Source: Candidatus Nitrospira nitrificans | Lineage (GTDB): Bacteria > Nitrospirota > Nitrospiria > Nitrospirales > Nitrospiraceae | Direction of reading: 5' to 3' | Length of the DNA stretch: 64,000 nucleotides | Assembly: GCF_001458775.1 (NCBI RefSeq) | Contig: NZ_CZPZ01000031.1 | Location: 124,001 to 188,000 of the forward strand | Part shown: positions 17,017-27,683 of the stretch, piece by piece | How the letters are laid out: every line of letters starts with the position of its first letter | Numbering within the stretch: the first letter of the stretch is position 1 | Program-made: the position numbers and the translations under genes | The notes under the pieces: model-generated | What the model was told of the DNA's origin: nothing | Seen by the model: only the letters and a program-made list of their open reading frames with translations | Databases searched by the model: none

Positions 17017-17391
17017 TTAGTGTTGGGTCGAGCAATCAAACCGAACGCTGAAGTGGGCCGAACATCGGACCGATCGGCATCGGTCGCAGGTGCCGACGAT
17101 GGTTGTCTTCCAATCGGTCTTGGTTTCGTCAAACCGGCACTGCAGGCGGCCGCCTTTCGAGATCGTGGTCCAGGGGCGCTTGGTTCCGGGAATGGAGGCG
17201 ACCAGGCATCCTTGTGGAAAGGGAACGTGGCAAGGGCGTCCGGTTTCACCTTTTTCCATCGTGAAGCTGCAGGAGAGTTCCGTCGTGGCGGTTGAGTCTT
17301 CCGAGTCCTGCGCGCCGGCGTCGGAGGACATCACGACTCCCGGCATCAGAAGTGAGATGAATAGGGCAAACTTGCACCATTGTGAGATCAT
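17017..17391 (-). CDS. Small exported Cys-rich protein
   Basis: The protein has 124 aa from the ATG at 17391. The frame stays open far upstream on this strand, but that part lies antisense to the DGQHR gene and has no protein-like character. The N-terminus MISQWCKFALFISLLMPGVVM is a signal peptide. The mature part has eight cysteines, including CDRC and LSCSF / GRPCHVPFPQGC, and probably folds with disulphides. I do not recognise the family. It precedes queG by 15 nt. Confidence 0.65.
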   Translation of the reverse strand: MISQWCKFALFISLLMPGVVMSSDAGAQDSEDSTATTELSCSFTMEKGETGRPCHVPFPQGCLVASIPGTKRPWTTISKGGRLQCRFDETKTDWKTTIVGTCDRCRSVRCSAHFSVRFDCSTQH

Positions 17392-17487
17392 CGGTGTAGG
17401 ATCGTAGCACAGGAGCTTGTCTTGCGGCCATGGAGAGGGCCGCGTAGAATCCTCCCGCCGGCTTCTATTCAAACCAATGGAGGCGCC

Positions 17488-18600
17488 ATGCTCGCGACGC
17501 GGATCACGCAAAAAGAAGGCACGTTCTATTTCATCGCCTACAAAGCCAGTGAGCTGTTGAAGAAGGTCCGGTTCACCAGCCGGTATTATTTCGAGGGTGA
17601 AGAGATCGCACAGGCCAAGATTTCCGACCATGACGACGTGGCGCAGTTTATCGCGGGCATCGAGCGGAGCGAGAAGGGATTCCAACGGGTCTTGAATCGG
17701 CAGAAGATCAAGCAGATCGTCAATTTTTACGAGACCGTCGTGGCCCAACCGATGATTCCAGGCACCGTGCTGCTCTTTACCGACGAAACCCTTCGCTTCC
17801 AAAAGACGGACGGCTCGGATTCGATCGGCCACTTGAGCGAGCCGAAAGGAAAATATCTGGTGATCGACGGGCAACACCGTCTCGCCGGGCTTCACTTCTT
17901 CCACGAGAAACATTCCGATCAGAGCGCGCAGGTGGAAGTGCCCTGTTTGTTGTTCGACGGACGCAGCGCCGATTTCGCGACCGAGATGTTCGTCATCATC
18001 AATTCGACCCATACGCGAATCAACCGGTCGCATTTGGTCGACCTCTATGAGAAGGTCTCGTGGGAAAGTCCTGAAAAGAAATTCGCCGCCAAGGTCGTGA
18101 ACCTCCTGTACGGCGAGCCGGACTCGCCGTTGCGGTACAAGATCAATCGCCTTGGGGGACGGAGCAAACAGGAAAAATGGATTCTACAGTCCGAGGTGTT
18201 CAACGAGCTGTTGAAAGTCGTGACGGTCCATAAGCACTGGATGGAGTCACACTTGGGGATGAAGCCTGATCGCTGCTACGCCTTGGTGCGCGACTATCTG
18301 AAGGGAGTGAAGGAGGTCATGGGCGAGGTGTGGGGACAGAACGAGCGGTATATGTTTACTCGCGATGTGACGCTCAAGGCGCTGATTCGAGTGTTGGACG
18401 ATGTGATCGTGGATCGCAAGCTCATCAACGACTGGGATGAACAACGCTCGCACAAGCCGTTTGCCGAGATCGTCAAGCCCTGGGCCCCTTTGACGAAAGA
18501 GTTCCGCGCCGACGGCTTCTACGAGCGGTTTCCCGCCAAAGGACAACTTGAACGGGTGCGGAAGATTCACCAACGGCTGTTGGATGCGATTGTCGGATAG
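17488..18600 (+). CDS. Orphan DGQHR-domain protein (DndB/DbpB-like)
   Basis: The protein has 370 aa from the ATG at 17488, preceded by GGAGG. The namesake motif IDGQHRLAG lies at residues 126-134, and the NRQKIKQIVNFY, VVIINSTHTRINRSHL-like segment and C-terminal helical part fit the DndB/DGQHR family. In phosphorothioation systems DndB is the transcriptional regulator of dndCDE, but no dndA-E or ssp gene is nearby, so this is an orphan. Such orphans are known, and their role is unclear. It has the same base composition as its neighbours. The next gene overlaps its last 17 nt. Confidence 0.9.
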   Translation: MLATRITQKEGTFYFIAYKASELLKKVRFTSRYYFEGEEIAQAKISDHDDVAQFIAGIERSEKGFQRVLNRQKIKQIVNFYETVVAQPMIPGTVLLFTDETLRFQKTDGSDSIGHLSEPKGKYLVIDGQHRLAGLHFFHEKHSDQSAQVEVPCLLFDGRSADFATEMFVIINSTHTRINRSHLVDLYEKVSWESPEKKFAAKVVNLLYGEPDSPLRYKINRLGGRSKQEKWILQSEVFNELLKVVTVHKHWMESHLGMKPDRCYALVRDYLKGVKEVMGEVWGQNERYMFTRDVTLKALIRVLDDVIVDRKLINDWDEQRSHKPFAEIVKPWAPLTKEFRADGFYERFPAKGQLERVRKIHQRLLDAIVG

Positions 18601-19177
18601 ACGAGCTCCGGCGTCACAGAGCCTCGTCCTCTGGTTGGCCGTCCCTATCCTTCTATCCATGTCCCCATGGGAGGTAGATGCTCGGGCCGCGGCTGATGCG
18701 GACGGGTTGGAGGTGAAGACGGAGTCCGGCGGGGGAATCCGCGCGACGGCGCATCCGCTTTTCCCGGCCAAGCCGGAAGTGATACAAGCGTTGTTGGCGG
18801 ATTACGCGCATTGGCCGGACCTCTTCGAGGTTCAGATGAGAGTGGCTGAATTGAACATTCATGAGGGGGTGGCCACGATCGATCTTCGCATCGACCATCC
18901 GGTGATGCCTGGTGAACGCCGGTTGGTGACGGAGTCCAGGATCTTGCCGAGCGGTGGTCTTGTGACCGACCTGAAGGGCGGTGACTTCAAGCGCTATCAT
19001 CGGGTCTGGAAGCTTCAGCCGGCCGGGGAGGGGGATCACACGCGCGCCGAGTTTGAACTCATCGTCGAGCTGGATTCGCTCGTGCCGAATTGGGTAGTCG
19101 CGATGGTCACGCGGCAAGAGTTGGCCACCCACTTCCGTATCGTCAAACAGAAGGCGTTGGAGCATTCCAAGCGGTAA
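18584..19177 (+). CDS. Exported SRPBCC/START-like protein
   Basis: The protein has 197 aa if the ATG at 18584, which overlaps the end of the DGQHR gene, is used; no strong ribosome binding site is visible, so translational coupling is likely. The signal peptide spans ~35 residues (LVLWLAVPILLS to DARA). The rest has the SRPBCC (START-like) pattern: LFPAKPEVIQALLADYAHWPDLFEVQMRVAEL, then three antiparallel strands (VATIDLRIDHP, ERRLVTESRILP), then a long C-terminal helix (VTRQELATHFRIVKQKALEHSKR). These fold around hydrophobic ligands. The substrate is unknown. Confidence 0.8.
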   Translation: MRLSDRRAPASQSLVLWLAVPILLSMSPWEVDARAAADADGLEVKTESGGGIRATAHPLFPAKPEVIQALLADYAHWPDLFEVQMRVAELNIHEGVATIDLRIDHPVMPGERRLVTESRILPSGGLVTDLKGGDFKRYHRVWKLQPAGEGDHTRAEFELIVELDSLVPNWVVAMVTRQELATHFRIVKQKALEHSKR

Positions 19178-19182
19178 CTGAG

Positions 19183-20602
<1,420 letters not shown>

Positions 20603-20608
20603 TCACTG

Positions 20609-20638
20609 GTCATTAGTCAATGACTGATGACTAATGAC
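20609..20638. repeat. Perfect inverted repeat between the SDR gene and bioD
   Basis: GTCATTAGTCA and TGACTAATGAC are perfect 11-bp complements around an 8-nt spacer. It lies in the 113-bp gap between two minus-strand genes. No T-run follows. Confidence 0.5.
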
Positions 20639-20658
20639 TTATTGATTCACGCTTCACG

Positions 20659-21435
20659 TTATAGGTTCCTGCTGTCGCAGTTCCACACCTGTCCTGATAT
20701 GTCCTTGAGTTGGGTGAGGTGGACGATGGTCCCCACGACTTCGTCGAGAGCCGCCGGCCGGTGTAGGGCGTGGTCGAGCCAACCCTGTCCTTCTGGAAAC
20801 AGGCCCTCGGTCAAGCCGGTCTTTTGCCAACCCGGCAGTACGAGATTGACGCGAATATTCTTGGGTCCCCATTCCAGCGCGGCCGTTCTCACGAGTCCGA
20901 TCAGTCCGGCCTTCGACGTCGCGTAGGCGCTCTGACCGGTTGCCCCATGGAACCCTGTGTGGGACCCGAGCACAATGATGGAGCCTCCGCCGCGAGCGAG
21001 CAGAGTCGGCGCCATGGCTCGCAGGCAGTGAAATGTCCCTGTGAGATTCGTGGCGATGACGTTATCCCAGATCTCGTCTGCATGACGCGCGAGTAACTCG
21101 CTCTGTCCGATTCCGGCGTTGCAGACCAATGCCAATGGGCCGGAGGTACAGCAGGAGAAGCGGTCGACCATGCGTCGAACGGATTCAGCTTCTCGAATAT
21201 CGGCGGAGTAGGGGGCGCCGCTGCCACCATCTTTGAGGACGTGATTCAAGGTCGCTTCGGCCGCCGGTTTATTCCGATAGTAATGGACTCCCACGTACCA
21301 TCCGATTTTTCCGAAGGCGTGACTGATCGCGCGCCCGATCCCTCCGGATGCTCCCGTAATGAGGACAGCCGGACGATCAGACTGGTTCGTCGATCGATCC
21401 TTCGCGGGAGGTATCGGCGGGATGGGAGGTTCCAT
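20659..21435 (-). CDS. Short-chain dehydrogenase/reductase (FabG-like)
   Basis: The protein has 258 aa from the ATG at 21435. The Rossmann glycine motif is TGASGGIGRAI, followed by CNAGIG and the catalytic Ser...Tyr-x3-Lys (IIVLGSHTGFHGATGQSAYATSKAG). The NAD(P)H cofactor is expected. FabG-like sequences act on 3-oxoacyl-ACP, but many SDRs have other substrates. It lies upstream of bioD on the same strand, so a fatty-acid or pimelate-related step for biotin synthesis is possible, which is inference. The N-terminal ~20 residues are Pro-rich and unusual. Confidence 0.85.
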   Translation of the reverse strand: MEPPIPPIPPAKDRSTNQSDRPAVLITGASGGIGRAISHAFGKIGWYVGVHYYRNKPAAEATLNHVLKDGGSGAPYSADIREAESVRRMVDRFSCCTSGPLALVCNAGIGQSELLARHADEIWDNVIATNLTGTFHCLRAMAPTLLARGGGSIIVLGSHTGFHGATGQSAYATSKAGLIGLVRTAALEWGPKNIRVNLVLPGWQKTGLTEGLFPEGQGWLDHALHRPAALDEVVGTIVHLTQLKDISGQVWNCDSRNL

Positions 21436-21566
21436 ATCGGACAGAATTATGCGGGGAGAAGCGGGCCAAAACAAGCAGGTATCCAAACTCCGCCCGATAT
21501 CGATCGGCTTGCCGCTCCCTCGACTCCTATGGTACCGTCACAACAATCGTATCTGGAGTTGGGATA

Positions 21567-22463
21567 ATGGCAAAGCTTCACGGTGCTGTGCGATTCGTAT
21601 CGGCGGTGGGATTGTGCGCATTCCTGGGTCTTTACCCGTGGCCTGTGGCATTCGGAGCGGAGGAGCCGGTCACGATTTCAAAGTCCGAGGAGTATTTCCC
21701 CGATACGGTCGGGAGTCGCTGGACCTATCGTGGCCAGATCAGCGAGGGGCCGCTCCAAACTGTCGAACTGAAATTGTTCACGAATGTGTCGACGGTCACG
21801 GGAACCAAGGCCATCAATGGTGTCACGGTAACCGTATTCCATGATACCAACCCGGGAAATCACGGAGCGTCGGATAGTTTTTATCGGCGCGACGCGGTCG
21901 GCATTGTGTACTATGGGTCGGAGCCAGGAACACCGTTGGAGAAACACATTACGCCTTACCAGATTTTCCGATTTCCACTGCGAGTTCCGTCATCCTTCCA
22001 ACAGTTCGACCGAATAGGGGTTGATTTCGGCAACGATATGGATCGCGATCAAACCGATGAGACGGTCGATACTCAGGGCTGGAGCAAGGTGATCGGTCGA
22101 GAAACCATTACGGTCCCAGCCGGTACGTTCCAGGAGGCTGTCAAGGTTGAAGCGCGGATGAACATGAAGATCCACTTGTCCGGGAGCCGTCGAACCGTGA
22201 CCGGAATCGACGTGATGACGGCGTGGTTCGCCAAGGGGGTCGGGCTCGTGAAGTATTCGGAGCGGCAGGAATTAGCCGCCGTCAAGGAGGATCGCGGCGT
22301 GGTCACGGAGATCACGGAAGAGCTTGAAGAATACGACATCAAAGCGGCCAAGGCCTCATTGAGTCGACTCGAATCCCCGGCGAAGGGTGTTCTCGCTGAT
22401 GACCCTGGCGATCATGAACTGGGCCAGATAGTCTTCCCCGCCCGCTTTCGCACCAATCCCTGA
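21567..22463 (+). CDS. Exported protein of unknown function
   Basis: The protein has 298 aa. The signal peptide ends at PVAFGAEE (about residue 31). The mature part is beta-rich and contains EEYFPDTVGSRWTYRG, WSKVIGRETITVPAGTFQEAVKVE and WFAKGVGLVKYSE. This pattern occurs in secreted proteins of unknown function that are often annotated as hypothetical. Its 3' end overlaps the convergent putA gene by 108 bp, which is unusual. Both reading frames look real in the overlap, since the putA end is a normal C-terminus. I cannot name the family. Confidence 0.8.
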   Translation: MAKLHGAVRFVSAVGLCAFLGLYPWPVAFGAEEPVTISKSEEYFPDTVGSRWTYRGQISEGPLQTVELKLFTNVSTVTGTKAINGVTVTVFHDTNPGNHGASDSFYRRDAVGIVYYGSEPGTPLEKHITPYQIFRFPLRVPSSFQQFDRIGVDFGNDMDRDQTDETVDTQGWSKVIGRETITVPAGTFQEAVKVEARMNMKIHLSGSRRTVTGIDVMTAWFAKGVGLVKYSERQELAAVKEDRGVVTEITEELEEYDIKAAKASLSRLESPAKGVLADDPGDHELGQIVFPARFRTNP

Positions 22464-25304
22464 AAAGCGATGTCCTCCGAATGGTTGACGGGCGACCAAG
22501 GCGCCGGTGATCGGTCGGTTCAGGTACAGATTTCCCACGTCAAACTGCTCTCGAGCCATCGCAAGATAAGTGGGACTCCTGGCGTAGACCCCTCCGGTCA
22601 AGGCATACTGGGTTCCGTTGGCCAAGCGGATCGCATCGGTAAAATCGTCGGCCTTCATGACCGACAACACCGGTCCGAAGATTTCCTCTTGTGCCAAACG
22701 GTGATGCGGTTGGATATCGACAAATACCGTCGGCCCGACAAAATACCCGGTCTGATCCACGGGTCGTTGCACGAGGAGCCGGCCTTCTTCGAGGCCGAGT
22801 GAAACATAGCGTTGTATGCTCGCTTGGGCTCGGGCATCGATCACCGGTCCCATCCTGGTGGACGGGTGTACGGGATCGCCGACCTCCACGCTCAGCACCG
22901 CCTCACGCAGGCGGGACACGAAGGAGTCATGGATGGCGCGATGCACGATGACTCTGGAGCAAGCCGAGCATTTCTGTCCCGCATAGCCGGTAAACGATGC
23001 GACGACGCCGGCGATGGCCTCGTCGAGATCGGCCGTCTCATCGACAATGATGGCATTTTTTCCGCCCATCTCGGCAATCACCCGCTTGACCATCGGCTGT
23101 CCGGGGGCCATGCGGGCTGCCTCGGTTAAGATGTGGAGTCCCACGGTCTTCGATCCGGTAAACGCGATCGTCACGACCTGGGGATGTGTGATGAGCGCTT
23201 GGCCGATCTCCGGCCCACCTGGGAGGCAGGTCACACAACCGCCCGGGACACCTGCTTCGATGAAGATGTCGGTGAGCAGAGTGCCTAAGCCGGGCGCGCG
23301 TTCCGACGGCTTAAACAGGACCGGATTGCCGGTCACAAGGGCCGCGGAAATCATTCCGGCGGGGATGGCGAGCGGAAAGTTCCATGGGGCGATGACGGCG
23401 GTCACACCGCGCGGCGCATAGGTGCGCTGGTTGAGTTCTCCCGGACAGTTGCCGAGCCGTACCGGTCCGGCCAGACGGTCCATTTCATCCGCATAGTAAC
23501 GGAGGAAGTCGATCGCTTCGGCGACATCGGCGTCGGCCTCCCGCCATGGCTTGCCGACTTCAAAGATCTCCCACGCGGCCAGCTCGTATCGACGACGGCG
23601 TAGTTCAGATGCGGCCTTCCTTAGAATTGCAGCTCGCGCTTCCGGAGCGTTTCGCCGCCAATGGTTCCATTGTGCGAGCGCCTGTTCGATGATGTGGTCC
23701 AGATCGGATACCGCGGCGCTCCGAACCTGGGTCACGACCTCAGTTGGTCTGCAAGGATTACGGGATTCCAGCCAGGGACCGGTCAGTCTGATACCGGATG
23801 CTCCCCCGTGCCATTGCCGGCCCAGCTGAGATCGGACCGATCCGATGCTTCCTTGCATGGCCTCCCGCGCCGCCGCCTGTGAGAAATCACTATGCGGTTC
23901 ATTGCTGAAAATATTTTTGTCATTCGTCGTGGCGTGCGGGAGCCGGTCCGGCGCTGTCGGAGGAGCGAGGAGCCGGGCCACGGGCTGGGATTCGACGTAC
24001 TCTTTTTTGAGGAACGATTCGTTCGACGTATTTTCCAGGAGTCGCCGAACCAGATAGGCCATGCCGGGAAGCAGCCGTCCCACAGGGCTGTACAACCGCA
24101 CACGGCGGCCTAATTTGACCATGGCCTGCTGGAACGGCTCCGCCATGCCGAAGATCATTTGGTACTCGCGCGCGTCGGCTGCCAGACCCCGCGATTCCGC
24201 ATGGGCTTCGATGGCGGCCAATGTGCGAAGATTGTGCGTGCCGAACGCGGGTCGGATGAGATCGGCCTGTTCAAACAACAGCGAAATCATTCGCTCGTAC
24301 TGCATGTCGGTTTCCGCCTTGTGCTCAAAAAGCGGAACCGGCCAGCCTGCTTGCCGATATCGAACGGTGTCGGAATCCCAGTAGGCTCCCTTGACCAGTC
24401 GGATCGTAATCGGCGCCCCACGTGTTCGCGCCCACGCCACCGCATCATGAATGTCCCGTTCGGTTTCTCGATGATAGGCCTGCAACGCGAGTCCGGCATA
24501 GGGATAGGATCGATAGGCAGGCTCGGCGAAGAGTTGCTTGAATATATGCAGGATCAGGCCTTTTGTTTCCGCCTGTTCCATATCGAAAATCAATCCGGCC
24601 GGCAGCGACTGCGCCAGATCCACCAACGGGCGGAGCCGCGCGGCGACCGACGCGTAACTTCCCTCGGGATCGATCGGATCCAACCGAGATGAAAGAGCCG
24701 AAATTTTGAGCGAAAGCTGCACGCGTGGGAGGGGTCCCAGGTGGTCTCGTTCGAGCAAGGGATTGGAAGGCCAGGTCTTCGTGGCGCGCTCCAGTTCCAT
24801 TAAGGCGTTCAGACAGTGGTCACGATAGCGATCGGCTTCCTGCTCGCTGATGGTGGCCTCGCCCAACAGATCGACAGACCAGGCTCGTCCGTCTTTCCAT
24901 AATTGCGACAACGTCGGAACGGCTTCTTCAATCGAGGCGCCGGCAATGAACGTTTTGGCCATCTCTTCGACCTGTTTCCTGATTGACTTGCCGGTGAGGC
25001 GTGCCCCTATGCCCGTAGAAGTGAGCACCTTCAATCCCCACTGAAGTCCGAACAACTCACTGCTCTCATGGCCGAAATATTCTTCGGCGAGCGAGACGAC
25101 ACGCTCATCGTCTTGAATGACCGGAAGGACATCGATGAAGTGGAACAGTCTGGTCTTAAACGACGCATCCTTCATCGCCAGATTGATCGCCGAATGGGAC
25201 CACCAGCGGCTGTCAAAGATCGAAGGTGAAAGGCCGGCGGAGAGCCGGGCAAGTTGTTCGCCGATCCGGCGAATGGCCGGTTCTAAGGGGGGAGATGGTG
25301 TCAT
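22356..25304 (-). CDS. putA: Bifunctional proline dehydrogenase / P5C dehydrogenase PutA
   Basis: The protein has 982 aa, without the N-terminal RHH DNA-binding domain of trifunctional PutA. The proline dehydrogenase barrel (~residues 120-430) shows ITIRLVKGAYWD and AFGTHNLRTL; it oxidises proline to P5C with FAD. The aldehyde dehydrogenase half (~510-975) shows VTAVIAPWNFPLAIP, EMGGKNAIIVDETADLDEA and the catalytic GQKCSACSR (nucleophilic Cys), then EEIFGPVLSV. It converts glutamate semialdehyde to glutamate with NAD+. Substrate channelling between the halves is the family rule. Confidence 0.96.
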   Translation of the reverse strand: MTPSPPLEPAIRRIGEQLARLSAGLSPSIFDSRWWSHSAINLAMKDASFKTRLFHFIDVLPVIQDDERVVSLAEEYFGHESSELFGLQWGLKVLTSTGIGARLTGKSIRKQVEEMAKTFIAGASIEEAVPTLSQLWKDGRAWSVDLLGEATISEQEADRYRDHCLNALMELERATKTWPSNPLLERDHLGPLPRVQLSLKISALSSRLDPIDPEGSYASVAARLRPLVDLAQSLPAGLIFDMEQAETKGLILHIFKQLFAEPAYRSYPYAGLALQAYHRETERDIHDAVAWARTRGAPITIRLVKGAYWDSDTVRYRQAGWPVPLFEHKAETDMQYERMISLLFEQADLIRPAFGTHNLRTLAAIEAHAESRGLAADAREYQMIFGMAEPFQQAMVKLGRRVRLYSPVGRLLPGMAYLVRRLLENTSNESFLKKEYVESQPVARLLAPPTAPDRLPHATTNDKNIFSNEPHSDFSQAAAREAMQGSIGSVRSQLGRQWHGGASGIRLTGPWLESRNPCRPTEVVTQVRSAAVSDLDHIIEQALAQWNHWRRNAPEARAAILRKAASELRRRRYELAAWEIFEVGKPWREADADVAEAIDFLRYYADEMDRLAGPVRLGNCPGELNQRTYAPRGVTAVIAPWNFPLAIPAGMISAALVTGNPVLFKPSERAPGLGTLLTDIFIEAGVPGGCVTCLPGGPEIGQALITHPQVVTIAFTGSKTVGLHILTEAARMAPGQPMVKRVIAEMGGKNAIIVDETADLDEAIAGVVASFTGYAGQKCSACSRVIVHRAIHDSFVSRLREAVLSVEVGDPVHPSTRMGPVIDARAQASIQRYVSLGLEEGRLLVQRPVDQTGYFVGPTVFVDIQPHHRLAQEEIFGPVLSVMKADDFTDAIRLANGTQYALTGGVYARSPTYLAMAREQFDVGNLYLNRPITGALVARQPFGGHRFSGIGAKAGGEDYLAQFMIARVISENTLRRGFESTQ

Positions 25305-25534
25305 AGGTCGTCCTGAGAATGATGCGCTTCGCTTGAGTTCAGTATACCTCTCGGACGGACGATGGTCATCGTTCTTTGCTGCCCCGGTCGGCGCATGGAC
25401 GATGGTCCGACCGGCCCATTTCCTTTCAGGCGCCGCATCCCTTATGATGGATGATATTGGGATTTGATGATGCCTCGATCAGAGACGGCATTGTTGAACG
25501 ACGCGGTCGAACCTACCTGAACTGGAGACTCGCT

Positions 25535-26410
25535 ATGGCTGATGAACATGCCCATGGGACGCAGCAGCCCCAGGGAAAAGATAATTTGATTCCCGGCGTC
25601 AAACATGTCGTTGCAATCAGTAGCGGCAAGGGTGGAGTCGGTAAGTCCACCGTGTCGGCGAACCTGGCTTGCGCATTGGCATTGGCCGGCGCGAAGGTCG
25701 GTCTTCTGGACGCGGATCTGTACGGCCCCAATATCCCCATGATGATGGGGTGTACCGCCGGCCCGGAACAGAAGGACGGGAAAATTCTTCCTGTTGAGAA
25801 CTACGGGGTGAAATTAATTTCCATGGCGTTCCTGGTACCGGAAGAAACCGCGCTTGTCTGGCGTGGTCCGATGGTCCACCAATACTTGCAAGCTTTTTTC
25901 CGGGATGTACTCTGGGGCGAGTTGGATTACCTGCTGATTGATTTACCGCCGGGCACCGGTGATGTACAGCTCTCCTTGTCACAAATGGTTCCGTTAGCCG
26001 GGGCGATCACCGTGACCACGCCTCAAGAAGTTGCGCTCTACGATGTGCGCAAGGGCATGACGATGTTCCAAAAAGTAAACGTTCCGCTCCTAGGCCTTGT
26101 CGAGAACATGAGCCACTTTGTGTGTGGCCACTGTGGCGAGCGGACGGAGATTTTCTCCTATGGCGGGGGAGAGCGGGCAGCAGCCAAGGTCGGTGTGCCG
26201 TTCCTTGGCCGGATCCCGATTGATCCGGCCATTCGAGACGGGGGAGATACCGGCCATCCCATCGTCGTGGCCGATCCGGCATCCCCTCAAGCCGAGGCGT
26301 TTCGGAATATAGCAAAGAAACTCATGGAAGCGCTCGGCGATGCCGGGAAAACCGGCTCGTCCATCGATAGTTTGCTCAAGAAGATCAAGCAGCCGTTCAG
26401 TACCAATTGA
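25535..26410 (+). CDS. Mrp/NBP35-family Fe-S carrier ATPase
   Basis: The protein has 291 aa from the ATG at 25535; the frame stays open upstream without a good site. The deviant Walker [11 protein letters not shown] (residues 30-39), DLPPGTGD and the CGHC (Cys 197 and 200) motif are present. The family carries and delivers Fe-S clusters (ApbC/Mrp). The domain of unknown function DUF59 at the N-terminus is missing, so it is a short form. A Rieske protein and lipoyl synthase genes lie downstream in the same direction, and both need Fe-S clusters. Confidence 0.93.
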   Translation: MADEHAHGTQQPQGKDNLIPGVKHVVAISSGKGGVGKSTVSANLACALALAGAKVGLLDADLYGPNIPMMMGCTAGPEQKDGKILPVENYGVKLISMAFLVPEETALVWRGPMVHQYLQAFFRDVLWGELDYLLIDLPPGTGDVQLSLSQMVPLAGAITVTTPQEVALYDVRKGMTMFQKVNVPLLGLVENMSHFVCGHCGERTEIFSYGGGERAAAKVGVPFLGRIPIDPAIRDGGDTGHPIVVADPASPQAEAFRNIAKKLMEALGDAGKTGSSIDSLLKKIKQPFSTN

Positions 26411-26434
26411 GCGGTCTCAAATCGGAGGGAAGGC

Positions 26435-26746
26435 ATGGGAGAGTTCGTGCGTGTGGCTGCGGCCACGGATATCAAACCCGGGCACGGTATCGTGGCGGAA
26501 GCGAACGGAAAGACGCTGGCCGTCTTTAATGTGGATGGGACGATTCATGCGATCAACAATACTTGTTGCCATCGAGAAGGTCCGTTGGGAGAGGGAGAGT
26601 TGGAAGGTGACATCGTCACCTGTCCCTGGCACGGATGGCGGTTCAATGTCACGACCGGCGCCTGCATGAATAATCCCTCCGCGAAAGTAGAAGCCTACCA
26701 AGTGAAAATCGAGGGCGACGATGTGCAGGTATTGCTGGATGTCTGA
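26435..26746 (+). CDS. Rieske-type [2Fe-2S] ferredoxin
   Basis: The protein has 103 aa. The cluster ligands are in the two Rieske motifs: TCCHREGPLG (Cys 44, His 46) and CPWHGWRF (Cys 63, His 66). It has no membrane segment or signal peptide, so it is a soluble cytoplasmic ferredoxin of the kind found with dioxygenases or nitrite reductase NirD. No oxygenase partner is nearby. It starts 24 nt after the Mrp gene. Confidence 0.93.
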   Translation: MGEFVRVAAATDIKPGHGIVAEANGKTLAVFNVDGTIHAINNTCCHREGPLGEGELEGDIVTCPWHGWRFNVTTGACMNNPSAKVEAYQVKIEGDDVQVLLDV

Positions 26747-26775
26747 AGTCATCTCTCATAGACGGAATCCTAATG

Positions 26776-26905
26776 CCCGCAGGGTGTTCAGAAAGGCCGT
26801 CCAGCAAGGCCGCAGCGAGCGAAGAGGCGAGGCGTACGCTTTGGTACGTTGAGCCTCTGAGCGATGCGAGAACGCCGCTGGCGGACTTTGTCAACAGCCT
26901 GCGGG
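26776..26905. repeat. Dispersed palindromic element, copy 1 (130 bp)
   Basis: The left end CCCGCAGGGTGTTCAGAAAG and the right end CTTTGTCAACAGCCTGCGGG are near-complementary. The element lies between the Rieske gene and the next gene. A second element with the same ends starts at 45583. It has no coding frame of note, so it is probably a miniature repeat. Confidence 0.7.
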
Positions 26906-26939
26906 TTATCTGCCGTTGTCTCAGAAGGAGGGAGAACGT

Positions 26940-27305
26940 ATGCCTGTCTCGACGAACGATCAAACGGATATAGCGGCCGCGCTGGTGCGCCTCTACGTGT
27001 TTTTGACTCAATACCTCGATCGTTGCTTCGATGAAGCAGCTCGGAAGAGCTATCCGGATTCCGAACTCCAAGGGCATCTCGATGAAACGCGACAACAGCT
27101 CATGGAGATTCTGTCGGTGAATCCCGTTGTGAAGAGGAAGCTCGCCGACGAGTGTGACCGGATTCTGGCGCTCGGCGCCTCCTGCCTCAAATCCGGCGCG
27201 GTCGATCCCAAGATTCGAGAGATGATGCAAGCGGAACGGGCCATACTCAAAAACAAGACGATTGCGTTGAGTGATTTGGTTGCCGTGTATCGAGCCTTAG
27301 CATGA
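26940..27305 (+). CDS. Small helical protein of unknown function
   Basis: The protein has 121 aa from the ATG at 26940, preceded by GGAGGGAG. It is helical throughout (ALVRLYVFLTQYLDRCFDEAARKSY, ETRQQLMEILSVNPVVKRKLADECDRIL), with no signal peptide or known motif. Two Cys residues are not arranged as metal ligands. It sits between the palindromic element and another unknown gene that starts 3 nt after its stop. Its place in the Mrp-Rieske-lipA run suggests a shared role with Fe-S or lipoate metabolism, but only by position. Confidence 0.7.
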   Translation: MPVSTNDQTDIAAALVRLYVFLTQYLDRCFDEAARKSYPDSELQGHLDETRQQLMEILSVNPVVKRKLADECDRILALGASCLKSGAVDPKIREMMQAERAILKNKTIALSDLVAVYRALA

Positions 27306-27308
27306 GCG

Positions 27309-27683
27309 ATGGGGCAGACGGGATTCGATAAACACCAACTCGCCGGGTTGGACAACCGGGAACGGGGATTCAGCAGGCCGGTCGAGTTTGAACGGGCCGG
27401 AGAAGGCTACCGAGCTCTTGTACGGTATGAGGCCGTCCGTGTCACGACGGAGGTTCATCCGACCCAGGATGAGGCGCTCACCGTCTTGATCCGGACGTTG
27501 CATGCTCAAGGCTACCGGCAGCTCAAGACTCAACGGAGCTTTCGCGACGGGGTCTATCTGGGTTCACAGGAACTGTGGGTAGAATATCCGGATCCTCCAC
27601 AAACTGAGCCTGACCGACCCGGCCTTTTGGGGAAAGTTCTAAGTTGGTTCCGGACCACCTCTTCGGATGGATCACGGTCATGA
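27309..27683 (+). CDS. Small protein of unknown function upstream of lipA
   Basis: The protein has 124 aa. The middle part (YRALVRYEAVRVTTEVHPTQDEALTVLIRTLHAQGYRQLKTQRSF) looks like an alternating strand-helix mini-domain; the C-terminal 25 residues are Pro/Arg-rich. Its stop overlaps the lipA ATG (ATGA), so the two are probably co-translated. I do not recognise the family. Confidence 0.7.
   Translation: MGQTGFDKHQLAGLDNRERGFSRPVEFERAGEGYRALVRYEAVRVTTEVHPTQDEALTVLIRTLHAQGYRQLKTQRSFRDGVYLGSQELWVEYPDPPQTEPDRPGLLGKVLSWFRTTSSDGSRS

Noticed and set aside
17392-18033. Upstream extension of the small Cys-rich protein, antisense to the DGQHR gene
   Set aside because: The signal peptide begins only at 17391; the extension has no protein-like features.
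19090-19182. Longer N-terminus for thiE
   Set aside because: It overlaps the SRPBCC gene in another frame. The ATG at 19183 is placed just after that gene's stop and fits the family length.
19000-19182. TPP riboswitch in front of thiE
   Set aside because: The region is coding sequence of the preceding gene and no thi-box-like sequence was seen.
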